This document shows, piece by piece, positions 41,931-49,358 of a stretch of 64,000 bases of DNA (position 1 is its first letter; each line of letters starts with the position of its first letter). A program made the translations under genes and the position numbers. The notes beneath the pieces are model-generated. The model saw only the letters and a program-made list of their open reading frames with translations, was not told the origin of the DNA and searched no databases. Source of the DNA: Kitasatospora sp. NBC_00240 (lineage in GTDB: Bacteria > Actinomycetota > Actinomycetes > Streptomycetales > Streptomycetaceae); the NCBI RefSeq assembly GCF_026342405.1, contig NZ_JAPEMU010000001.1:7874001-7938000 (forward strand). Reading direction: 5' to 3'.

Positions 41931-42875
41931 TCAGGTCAGCAGGCGCAGCTGTTCGGCCGCGACACCCACCCGGACGGTCTGGCCCCAGCTCAGCTGGAGC
42001 GCGTCCGACTCCACGCCGTCGCCGAAGGCGACCAGCCGGTCGGACTCGACGGTCAGCGAGAGGTGTTCGGCACCGGTCAGCAGCCCCTGCCCGAGCCGGG
42101 TGCCGGTGGTGGGCGACGGCCAGGCCTCCCGGACGAACCAGGCGAGCGCCGGTGCGGTGGGGCCCGGGAGCGGGAGGCTGCTGCGCCGTTCCAGCCAGGC
42201 GGACCGGCACCAGCCGGTGGCGCCGGTGCCGGTGCCGATCAGCACCCCGGAGGACGCCTGGGTCTCGGCGCCGGGGTTCGCGCCGACATCCCCGTGCGTG
42301 CCCGTCCCCGGGTCGGTGGCGGGTGGCGCCGAGATCCGGTAGCGGGCCGTCTGGTGGGTGCTCCGGCCGAGGTAGATCTCGTTCAGGGCGAGCAGCCGCT
42401 GGGTGTCGTCGGCGACCGCCTCGACCATGGTGCGCCCCTCCAGCCGGGCGTCCGCCCCTGGTCCGGTGGCGGCGCGCAGCAGCCGCGCGGCGTCCCCGGC
42501 CTGATGGCGCACCAGCACACCGGGGTTGCGGCCGGGGTCGGTGTCGATGCCGATGACGGGCTGGCCGCCGAGGTACTTCGCGGCGTTGGCCACCAGGCCG
42601 TCCTGCCCGACCACCACCACGATGTCGTCCGGGGCGAACAGGAAGCGGTCCAGGTCGGCGCGTTCGACCCGGGTGCGGCGCCAGTCCAGCGGGACGGCGG
42701 CGGCGACCTCGGCGAGCGCGGCGAGTGTGCGCCGGTGCGGCCGCTCGGTGTCGTCGAGCGAGCGGCCGCGGGTGGAGAGGAAGAACGCGGCCTGCCCGGC
42801 CGAGCCGTGCCGGGCGAGCAACTCCTCGTACTCGGAGCGGCGGTGCACGATCACCACGCGCGGGGCGAGCGTCAT
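41931..42875 (-). CDS. NAD-kinase-like protein
   Basis: A 314-residue protein with the ATP-NAD kinase framework. VVVVGQDGLVANAAKYL replaces the usual G-G-D-G-T (Asp kept), ALNEIYLG matches the N-E/D motif, and SGVLIGTGTGATGWCRS replaces T-P-T-G-S-T-A-Y. The changes, and a longer middle loop, suggest a divergent subgroup whose substrate may differ. Its start overlaps the SPFH gene stop (ATGA 42872-42875), so the two are translated together. It probably works with that membrane-associated scaffold. Whether it still phosphorylates NAD is unknown. Confidence 0.8.
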   Translation of the reverse strand: MTLAPRVVIVHRRSEYEELLARHGSAGQAAFFLSTRGRSLDDTERPHRRTLAALAEVAAAVPLDWRRTRVERADLDRFLFAPDDIVVVVGQDGLVANAAKYLGGQPVIGIDTDPGRNPGVLVRHQAGDAARLLRAATGPGADARLEGRTMVEAVADDTQRLLALNEIYLGRSTHQTARYRISAPPATDPGTGTHGDVGANPGAETQASSGVLIGTGTGATGWCRSAWLERRSSLPLPGPTAPALAWFVREAWPSPTTGTRLGQGLLTGAEHLSLTVESDRLVAFGDGVESDALQLSWGQTVRVGVAAEQLRLLT

Positions 42876-43969
42876 CGGGCGCCGCCCGCGCCGCTGGTGC
42901 CGCCCGTAGTGCCGCCGCCGGCCGGCGTACCGTCCCCGGCCGGGGGCAGGCCGAGCCTGGCCAGCAGGCCGGTGAGGACGTCCGGGGTCAGGGTGAGGCT
43001 GCCGATGCTCGGCAGGTGCTCGGCGAGCCGCATCAGCGCCAAGGCGTGCAGGACGTCGGGGCCGGCCTGCTGGTGGGCCGCCAGCCAGGCCTGCTCGGCG
43101 GCGGCCTTCGCCTCGCCGAGGGCTCGCTGGGCATCCGCCTGCGCGCCGGCGAGGACCCTGGCGGCCGCTGCCTCCGCCTCGGCGAGTCTGGTCCGGCGGG
43201 CGGCCTCCGCCTCGGCCCGTACGCCGTCGGCCGCGGCGGCCTGCTCGGCCTCGCGGTGCGCGTTGGCGCCCTGTTGCTCGACCAGCTCCTTCTCCCGGCG
43301 GGCGAGTTCGATCCGGCTGGCGAGCTCGTTCTCGGAGATGGCCCGCTCCCGCTCGACGGCGACCGCGCGCCGCTCGTAGGTGGCCCGGTCGGCCTCCTGC
43401 TGGACCAGCTCACGGGCGGGGGTGCGCAGGGCGCGCTCCATCTCGGCCTCGGGCCGCAGGGCGATGACCCGGACGGCGATCACGGCGAGTCCGGTCTCGG
43501 TCAGCCGGGGTTCGTCGGCGAGGCCCTCGGTGACGCGCCGGCGGACGGCGCCGACGCCGTCGGCCAGAGCTTCGGCGAGCGGGGTGCGGGCGATCAGGTC
43601 GAGCGCGTGCTGCTGGGCGGTCTCGGTGAGCAGGTTGCCGAGCTGGTCCAGCGGCGCGCTGCGCCAGGTGCCGGTGCCGGCGTCGATGCCGAAGTCGATC
43701 CGGGTGGCGGCCAGCGCCGGGTCGGTGATCCGGTAGGTGACCGTGGCCTGCACGGTGAGGTCCTGGTAGTCGGCGGTGCGGGCGTGGAAGAGCATGCCCA
43801 GTTCGCGGTCGTCGACCGGGACTTCGGAGAGTGCGGCGGTGAGCGGCCGGAACCAGAAGGCGAGGCCGGTGCCGTCGTGGGCGAGGGTGCCGCTGCGCAG
43901 GTGGCGAATGTGCGAGGTCGGTGCCGCGCGGAGGTGGCGCAGCCCGAACCGCCTGGTGATGTCGGCCAT
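42872..43969 (-). CDS. SPFH/band 7 domain protein
   Basis: A 365-residue protein without a clear membrane anchor. Residues 25-185 fit the SPFH (stomatin/flotillin) fold: RSGTLAHDGTGLAFWFRPL, DLTVQATVTYRITDPALAATRIDFG, ETGLAVIAVRVIALRPEAEMERAL. Residues 190-300 form an Ala/Glu/Arg-rich coiled coil, and a Gly/Thr-rich tail ends it. Flotillin-like proteins form oligomers that organise membrane patches. AAAGGGGG precedes ATG 43969. The gene lies just behind a 25-base inverted repeat and leads a two-gene operon with the NAD-kinase-like protein. Confidence 0.87.
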   Translation of the reverse strand: MADITRRFGLRHLRAAPTSHIRHLRSGTLAHDGTGLAFWFRPLTAALSEVPVDDRELGMLFHARTADYQDLTVQATVTYRITDPALAATRIDFGIDAGTGTWRSAPLDQLGNLLTETAQQHALDLIARTPLAEALADGVGAVRRRVTEGLADEPRLTETGLAVIAVRVIALRPEAEMERALRTPARELVQQEADRATYERRAVAVERERAISENELASRIELARREKELVEQQGANAHREAEQAAAADGVRAEAEAARRTRLAEAEAAAARVLAGAQADAQRALGEAKAAAEQAWLAAHQQAGPDVLHALALMRLAEHLPSIGSLTLTPDVLTGLLARLGLPPAGDGTPAGGGTTGGTSGAGGAR

Positions 43970-43977
43970 CGGAGGCC

Positions 43978-44040
43978 CCCTTTCTCGTCTCCATGACGAT
44001 AATCGGTGCGGTCGTTTATCGTCAAGGAGACGAGAAAGGG
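43978..44040. repeat. Long inverted repeat upstream of SPFH operon
   Basis: Arms of 25 bases (43978-44002, reading CCCTTTCTCGTCTCC then ATGACGATAA; and 44016-44040) are reverse complements with one mismatch, separated by 13 bases. The inner part TGACGATAA/TTATCGTCA is AT-rich for this genome and operator-like. It begins 9 bases upstream of the SPFH start codon and includes its probable ribosome binding region. Confidence 0.85.
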
Positions 44041-44047
44041 TGTGGTC

Positions 44048-44085
44048 GGCTGTTACACATCCGCCCGGAGGCTGTTACAGATCCG
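44048..44085. promoter_or_regulatory. Direct repeats GGCTGTTACA-N-ATCCG
   Basis: GGCTGTTACACATCCG (44048-44063) and GGCTGTTACAGATCCG (44070-44085) are 22 bases apart, two helical turns, about 90 bases upstream of the secreted-protein gene. TGTTACA is itself a small palindrome. It suggests a dimeric or tandem activator site. Confidence 0.5.
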
Positions 44086-44174
44086 GCGGAGGTCCGTGCG
44101 GAGGGCTTCCTAGCGTGTGCGGTGTCAGCCCCCGGCCAGCAGGGTCGGGAGCGGCCAAACCTGGAGGTTTTCCC

Positions 44175-44639
44175 ATGTCAGGACACCTGACCGGCCGCAT
44201 CCCCGGCCGTCCCGCCGGCCTGTCCCGCCGCGCGGTCCGGCTTGCCCTGGTCTGCGCCGGAGCAGCCGTCGCCCTGGCCGGCCCCACCACCGCGGCCTTC
44301 GCCGACGGCACCCCGACGCCGTCGGTGTCCGTCCCCGCGCCCGCTCCGGCCGGCTCCGGCTCCGGCTCGGGCGCGACCCCGACAGCCGTCCCCTCGGTGT
44401 CCCCTCGGGTGACCGGCGGCGCGGTCCCCACCGCGTCTCCCACCCCCGCCCCGCCCACCGGGGACCGCGGCGCCGGCGCGCCGCAGGTCGCCACCGTCCC
44501 CAAGGGCGGTGCCCAGACCGGTGAGGCCGAGACCGGCCGCTCGACCGTCACCGTGGTGGCCGGCTCCGGCCTGGCCGTCGCGGGCGTGGCGGGCATCGGC
44601 TTCGCCGTCGCCCGCCGTCGTGCCGGCGCACAGGGCTGA
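44175..44639 (+). CDS. Secreted Pro/Ser-rich protein with C-terminal sorting-type tail
   Basis: A 154-residue protein. The N-terminus is basic then hydrophobic (LALVCAGAAVALAG, cleavage near FADG), followed by about 80 residues of Pro/Thr/Ser/Gly. The C-terminus has a sorting-signal layout: KGGAQTGEAETG, a hydrophobic segment (VTVVAGSGLAVAGVAGIGFAVA) and RRRAGAQG. The motif is not a classic LPxTG, but the next gene is a class F sortase that overlaps it by 20 bases, so a substrate relation is likely. GGAGG precedes ATG 44175. Confidence 0.8.
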   Translation: MSGHLTGRIPGRPAGLSRRAVRLALVCAGAAVALAGPTTAAFADGTPTPSVSVPAPAPAGSGSGSGATPTAVPSVSPRVTGGAVPTASPTPAPPTGDRGAGAPQVATVPKGGAQTGEAETGRSTVTVVAGSGLAVAGVAGIGFAVARRRAGAQG

Positions 44640-45369
44640 CCGCAGCCGTCGTGGCCGGCGCCCCTCGTGGGCGCCGGCCGCGGCGGCCGGCAGCCTGTCC
44701 CTGGTGCTCGCCGCACTGGTCCTCGTCCCGGCGCCGAGGCACGACCCGGTGCGGATCGAGTTCGCCGGCCGGGCCCCCGAGGCGGCCGGCGCCACCGGTC
44801 CGGCACCCGCGGCCGGGCCGACCACGGGCGCGCCGGCCGGCGCGCCCGTCCCGGCGGGCACACCCGGGGGAGACCCCGGGCCCGCCGCCCCGGCCGCCGG
44901 GGCGCCGTCCCCGCCCACCCGACTGCTGATCCCCCGGATCGGTGTGGACGCCCCGGTGGAGAGCGGCGGCCTCAACCCCGACGGCACCGTCGAGGTGCCG
45001 CCGGCCGACCGGCCGGGACAGGTCGACTGGTACCGCGAGGGGCCGGTCCCCGGCCAGACCGGGCCGGCCGTCATCCTCGGCCACTACGACACCCGCAAGG
45101 GGCCGGCGGTCTTCCACCGCCTGCCGCAACTGCGGCCGGGCGACCGGATCGACGTCCGCGGCCGGAGCGGCGGCACCGTCACCTTCAAGGTGCGCGAACT
45201 GCAGCAGTTCCCCAAGAGCGGGTTCCCGACCGCGACGGTCTACGGCGACACCGCCGGCCCGCAGCTGCGGTTGATCACCTGCGGCGGCCGGGTCGGGGCC
45301 GACGGCCACTACTCCGACAACATCATCGTGCTGGCGGACTACGTCGGCACGACCGCTCCCACGGGCTGA
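44620..45369 (+). CDS. Class F sortase
   Basis: A 249-residue membrane-anchored sortase. A basic N-terminus and one hydrophobic helix (SLSLVLAALVLVP) are followed by a Pro/Ala linker and the beta-barrel: RLLIPRIGVDAPVESGGL, AVILGHYDTRKG (catalytic His near 150), PQLRLITCGG (catalytic Cys near 222) and GHYSDNIIVLADY. Class F sortases of actinomycetes are surface transpeptidases with mostly unknown substrates. It starts at GTG 44620 inside the preceding gene. The left partner gene is its probable substrate. Confidence 0.9.
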   Translation: MPAHRADRSRRGRRPSWAPAAAAGSLSLVLAALVLVPAPRHDPVRIEFAGRAPEAAGATGPAPAAGPTTGAPAGAPVPAGTPGGDPGPAAPAAGAPSPPTRLLIPRIGVDAPVESGGLNPDGTVEVPPADRPGQVDWYREGPVPGQTGPAVILGHYDTRKGPAVFHRLPQLRPGDRIDVRGRSGGTVTFKVRELQQFPKSGFPTATVYGDTAGPQLRLITCGGRVGADGHYSDNIIVLADYVGTTAPTG

Positions 45370-45593
45370 CCGGCCCCGGCCGGTCGGCCCGTCACTCCCC
45401 GGCCCGGTCGGCCCCCAGGGGCGGCCCGTCCGGCGGCCGCCCCCGAAAGGCGCTGCTCAGGGGTGCTGCCGAAACCGGGCCGCCGGGCTTGTGCGCCCGC
45501 CCGGGTGCAACCGGCGCACGCCGTCGCGCGTAATGCAGATGGACCATCCGACCGGCGCCCCGACCGCCGCCCCCGACCCGAAAGGCACCCCGC

Positions 45594-46457
45594 GTGAGGA
45601 CTGTGAGGACATGGCTCGGCCGCGTGGCACCGGGGGCGGGCGTACTCCTCGCGGCCCTGGCCGTCGCGGCCTCGGCCGGCTGCAGCTCGGCCGGACAGCT
45701 CCACGACGCGGGGAAGACCCGTCCGGTCACCGTCCGGCCGAGCCCCCAGCAGCTCTGGCCGGCCGCCGACGTCTCGCCGCTCCCCTCCACGTCCCCCACC
45801 GGCCAGCCGTCCCCCGCACCGGTGCCCGGCGTCGTCGCGGACGGCGGGAGCATCCGCACCGTGGACGTCCGCGTGCTGCTGGACAAGGACCCGTCCGTCC
45901 AGTCCGAGGAGCGGACCGCGCTGACCGGCTGCGCGGGCTGCGCCGTCCGGCCGGCCCAGTACCGGGACCTCACCGGCGACGGCCGCGAGGAGCTGCTCAC
46001 CGCCGTGGTCACCGGCGCGCAGCGGGCTTACCTGCACGTCTACACCCTGCACGAGCGTCAGGTCCTGCCGGTGCTCGCCCTCCAGGTGCTGACCGGGTTC
46101 AGCGCGGACACCGTGGGTCCGGACCTCCTGGTGCACGAGCCGACCAACGAGGTCACCGAGACCAACAGCACGTACCGCTGGAACGGCGTCCGGCTGGCCT
46201 TCGACAACCGGCAGATCCGGGCGACCGGCCCGGCCGCCGACGTCCCCTTCTGCCTGCCCACCGCACCCGCCCCCGAACTCAGGGAACCCGGCCGCAGTGC
46301 GCAGCCGGCGGTCCCGCCCGCCCCGGGCGGCGGTTCCGGCGGCGGGGACTCCGGCCCGGCCCCCGCCCGGCCGTCGGTCGCCGCCGGCGCCCGGCCCACG
46401 GCCTCGCCCAGCCCCGCACCGCAGGTCCCGACAGCGTCCCCGATGAGGCGCTCATGA
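45594..46457 (+). CDS. CseA-like lipoprotein of a two-component operon
   Basis: A 287-residue lipoprotein: GTG 45594, hydrophobic signal with lipobox AASAGC (Cys near 30), a Pro/Ser-rich linker, then a folded domain containing YRDLTGDGREELLTAV (acidic loop, near 124) and LHVYTLHERQVLPVLALQV. Two Cys in GCAGC may pair. The C-terminus is Pro/Gly-rich. It sits directly before a CseB/CseC-like regulator pair (ATGA overlap), as CseA does in the sigE operon, where CseA modulates the sensor's output. Here no sigE precedes it. Confidence 0.78.
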   Translation: MRTVRTWLGRVAPGAGVLLAALAVAASAGCSSAGQLHDAGKTRPVTVRPSPQQLWPAADVSPLPSTSPTGQPSPAPVPGVVADGGSIRTVDVRVLLDKDPSVQSEERTALTGCAGCAVRPAQYRDLTGDGREELLTAVVTGAQRAYLHVYTLHERQVLPVLALQVLTGFSADTVGPDLLVHEPTNEVTETNSTYRWNGVRLAFDNRQIRATGPAADVPFCLPTAPAPELREPGRSAQPAVPPAPGGGSGGGDSGPAPARPSVAAGARPTASPSPAPQVPTASPMRRS

Positions 46458-47242
46458 CCGGCCGGGCGCCGATGACCGCCGCCGCGCCCACCGCGCCGCG
46501 GATCCTGCTGGTCGAGGACGACGAGGTGATCCGCGAGGCGACCCGGATGGCGCTGGAACGCTACGGGTTCCCCGTCGACACGGCCGGCGACGGCCTGGAG
46601 GGCCTGGAGCGCTTCCGCGCCCAGCCGCCGGACCTGCTGCTGCTCGACGTCATGCTGCCGCTGCTCGACGGCGTCGGCCTCTGCCGGCGGATCCGCGAGG
46701 AGAGCCTGCTGCCGATCCTGATGATGTCCGCCCGCACCGAGCCGATCGACGTCATCTCGGGCCTGGAGGCGGGCGCCGACGACTACATCGTGAAGCCCTT
46801 CGAGACGGCCGTCCTGGTCGCCCGGATCCGCACCGTGCTGCGCCGCACCGGCCTGGGCTCCCAGCCGCTGGCGCCGCCCGGCCCGGCCCACCACCCGGCC
46901 CCGGCGCACCACCCCACCCCCGGGCCCGGTCCGCAGCCCGGGCCGGCCCGCTCGCTGCGGGAGATCGACGGCCTGGAGGTCGACACCGACGCGATGGAGG
47001 TGCGGGTGGGCGGGCGCCAGGTGCCGCTCACCCCGACCGAACTCCGGCTGCTGCTGGAGTTCACCGCCGCCCCCGGCGTGGTGCTGGAGCGCCAGACCCT
47101 GCTCGAACGGGTCTGGGACTACTCCTGGGGCGCCGACACCCGGGTGGTGGACGTCCACGTCCAGCGCCTGCGCGCCAAGATCGGCGCCGAGCGGATCGAA
47201 ACCATCCGCGGTTTCGGCTACAAGCTGCGGCGCCTGCGGTGA
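46454..47242 (+). CDS. OmpR-type response regulator (CseB-like)
   Basis: A 262-residue regulator. The receiver has ILLVEDDEVIREA (acidic pair), phosphoacceptor Asp in LLLLDVMLPLLDG (near 69), MMSARTEP (Thr/Ser) and YIVKPFE (Lys near 118). A Pro/His-rich linker separates it from a winged-helix DNA-binding domain (LTPTELRLLLEFTAAPGVVLERQTLLERVWDY, then VDVHVQRLRAKIG and TIRGFGYKLRRLR). Its pattern resembles CseB, which responds to envelope stress. ATGA overlap with the lipoprotein gene and GTGA overlap with the kinase gene give coupled expression. Confidence 0.93.
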   Translation: MTGRAPMTAAAPTAPRILLVEDDEVIREATRMALERYGFPVDTAGDGLEGLERFRAQPPDLLLLDVMLPLLDGVGLCRRIREESLLPILMMSARTEPIDVISGLEAGADDYIVKPFETAVLVARIRTVLRRTGLGSQPLAPPGPAHHPAPAHHPTPGPGPQPGPARSLREIDGLEVDTDAMEVRVGGRQVPLTPTELRLLLEFTAAPGVVLERQTLLERVWDYSWGADTRVVDVHVQRLRAKIGAERIETIRGFGYKLRRLR

Positions 47243-48612
47243 ACCTCCGCCGGCAGATCGCCGTCACCGTCGCCGTGGTGTCGTTCCTGGTCGCGCTCAC
47301 CCTCGGGCTGCTGGTCCATCAGGCCTCCGTCCGCCAGCACACCGAGCAGGCCCGGAGGTCCGCCGAGGCGGCCCTGGACTCGCTGCTCACCGCCTACTCC
47401 GGGACCGGAGTGGTGCTGGGGCCGACCGCCGCCGTCGAGGAGGCCCCCGCCCCGGCCCCGACCGCCGCTTCCGCCGCCCCGTCCCCGGCCGTCCCCGCCG
47501 CCCCCGGCCTCCCGGAGGAACTGCGCCGGCTGGCCGCGCAGGGCCACGAGGGCTCGATGTTCGGGCCGGGGCCGCACGGCACCGCCATGTGGGCGGCCGC
47601 CGGCAGCGGCGGGAAGGTGTTCTCCGTCCGCGTCGACTACCGGGAGGACGAGCGCGCCGTCGCCGAACTGGACCGGACGATCCTGCTCTCCGCCGCCCTG
47701 GCGGTCGCCGTCACGGTGCTCGCCGGCGTGTTCGCCGCGGACCGGATCAGCAGCCGGCTGCGCACTGCGGCCCGGACCGCCCGGACCATCGCCCGGGGCG
47801 ACCTGGCGGCCCGGATCGGCCCGCTCGGCGGCCCGCGTGACGAGGTCGCCGACCTGGCAGCCGCCGTCGACTCGATGTCGGCGGTGCTGCGCAGCCGACT
47901 GGCCGGGGAGCAGCGCTTCACCGCCGACGTGGCGCACGAGCTGCGCACCCCGCTGACCGGGTTGCTGACCGCGGCCGAACTGCTGCCCCCGGGCCGTCCC
48001 ACCGAACTGGTCCGGGACCGGGTCCGCTTCCTGTGCGGTCTGACGGAGGATCTGCTGGAGGTCTCCCGGCTGGACGCCCGGGCGGAACCGGCCGACCTGT
48101 CCGTCCTGCCGCTGGGGCCGCTGCTCACCGGGATCACCTCGGCGGGCCCCGCGGTGCGGCTGCGGATCGGCACCGGGGCCTTGGTCACCACCGACCCCCG
48201 CCGGCTCGACCGGATCGTCTCCAATCTGCTGGCCAACGCCCATCGGCACGGCCTCCCGCCGGTCGACGTCCGGGTGGAGGGGACGACCCTCAGGATCCGC
48301 GACCACGGCCCGGGCTACCCCGACGACGTGCTGCGGGACGGCCCGCAGCGCTTCCGTACCGGGGCGCGGGAGCGCGGCAACGGCCACGGTCTGGGCCTCA
48401 CCATCGCCCAGGGCCATGCCGAGGCGATCGGCGTCGAACTGCTGCTGAGCAACCATCCGGACGGCGGGGCGGTGGCCGAACTGCGCCTGCCGGCCGGGGA
48501 GCACCGGGCGGGGGAGCAGCAGGGCGAGGAGCACCGGGCCGGGGAGCACCGGGCCGGGGAGCACCGGGCAGGGGAGCGGCCGGCGGGGGAGCCGCCGACG
48601 GCACGCCGTTGA
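47239..48612 (+). CDS. Sensor histidine kinase (CseC-like)
   Basis: A 457-residue kinase. Helix 1 (IAVTVAVVSFLVALTLGLLV), an extracytoplasmic domain of about 125 residues, helix 2 (ILLSAALAVAVTVLAGVFAA), a HAMP linker, then the phosphoacceptor His in ADVAHELRTPLTG (near 235). N box LDRIVSNLLANAHRHG (near 330), G1 RDHGPGYPDD and G2 NGHGLGLTIAQGHAEAIG follow. The C-terminus is an unusual run of Gly-Glu-His-Arg-Ala pentapeptides encoded by a 15-base tandem repeat. It should phosphorylate the preceding regulator in response to an envelope signal. Confidence 0.93.
   Translation: MNLRRQIAVTVAVVSFLVALTLGLLVHQASVRQHTEQARRSAEAALDSLLTAYSGTGVVLGPTAAVEEAPAPAPTAASAAPSPAVPAAPGLPEELRRLAAQGHEGSMFGPGPHGTAMWAAAGSGGKVFSVRVDYREDERAVAELDRTILLSAALAVAVTVLAGVFAADRISSRLRTAARTARTIARGDLAARIGPLGGPRDEVADLAAAVDSMSAVLRSRLAGEQRFTADVAHELRTPLTGLLTAAELLPPGRPTELVRDRVRFLCGLTEDLLEVSRLDARAEPADLSVLPLGPLLTGITSAGPAVRLRIGTGALVTTDPRRLDRIVSNLLANAHRHGLPPVDVRVEGTTLRIRDHGPGYPDDVLRDGPQRFRTGARERGNGHGLGLTIAQGHAEAIGVELLLSNHPDGGAVAELRLPAGEHRAGEQQGEEHRAGEHRAGEHRAGERPAGEPPTARR
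48496..48600 (+). repeat. 15-bp tandem repeat at the 3' end of the kinase gene
   Basis: Seven units of 15 bases, most reading GGGGAGCACCGGGCC or close variants. They are in frame and encode GEHRA-type pentapeptides. Copy number is likely variable between strains. Confidence 0.88.
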
Positions 48613-48684
48613 GCAGACACCGCTGAGCAGACACGCTGAGCAGACGCTCCTGAGCACACGCTGCGGTGGACCCCGCGGGGACGG

Positions 48685-49149
48685 TCAGGAGCCGCCCATC
48701 GCCTCGGCGGCGCGGCGGGCCATCTCCTGCGGCCCCACGTCCTCGATGTGGGTGGCCACGCTCCAGCGGTGGCCGAACGGGTCCTCGAAGCCGCCCACCC
48801 GGTCACCGTGGAAGCGGTCCTGGACGGGGCCGAGCGCGGTCGCCCCGGCGGCCAGTGCCCGGGCGTGCACGGCGTCCACGTCGTCGACGTACACGCTGAG
48901 GGTGACCGGGCTGCCGCCCACCGTCCGCGGCCCGAGGGCGCCCATCTCCGGGAACTCGTCCGCGAGCATCAGCACCGAGTCGCCGAGCTGCAGTTCGCAG
49001 TGGCCCAGTTTGCCGTCGGGCCCGGGCAGCCGCATCCGCTCGGTCGCACCGAGAACGGTGCGGTAGAAGTCGACGGCGGCGGCCGCCCCGTCCACGTAGA
49101 GGTAGGGCGAGACGCGCGGATATCCGTCCGGGACCGGCTTGACGCTCAT
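48685..49149 (-). CDS. VOC-family (glyoxalase/PhnB-like) protein
   Basis: A 154-residue protein of the PhnB/YdcE branch of the vicinal-oxygen-chelate superfamily. VSPYLYVDGAAAAVDFYRTVLGA opens the first beta-alpha-beta unit, followed by ELQLGDSVLMLADEF. The second unit is LSVYVDDVDAVHARALAAGA, DRFHGDRVGGFEDPFGHRWSVATHIED. Proteins like this are usually metal-binding with unknown substrates. AAGGTG precedes ATG 49149. It is convergent with the kinase operon. Confidence 0.9.
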   Translation of the reverse strand: MSVKPVPDGYPRVSPYLYVDGAAAAVDFYRTVLGATERMRLPGPDGKLGHCELQLGDSVLMLADEFPEMGALGPRTVGGSPVTLSVYVDDVDAVHARALAAGATALGPVQDRFHGDRVGGFEDPFGHRWSVATHIEDVGPQEMARRAAEAMGGS

Positions 49150-49358
49150 CGCGTCACCTTCAGGCGAGTGACCCCCGGCCCGTCCAGCCTGGCACGCCGC
49201 CGGCGGGCCCGCAGCTCGCGCGTCCCGCTGCGGGCGGGCGGCCCGCGCGCATCCGGGGGCATCCGGCGCCCGGCCCGCCGCCGGCCGGTGCGCCCCGGCG
49301 GCGCGGGGCCCGCGGTCTGCTATCCCTGGTGGTCCCGGTCAGCACGGAAAGGACCCCG

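Noticed and set aside
48496..48600. CRISPR array
   Set aside because: Units are contiguous 15-mers without spacers and lie in frame within a kinase gene.
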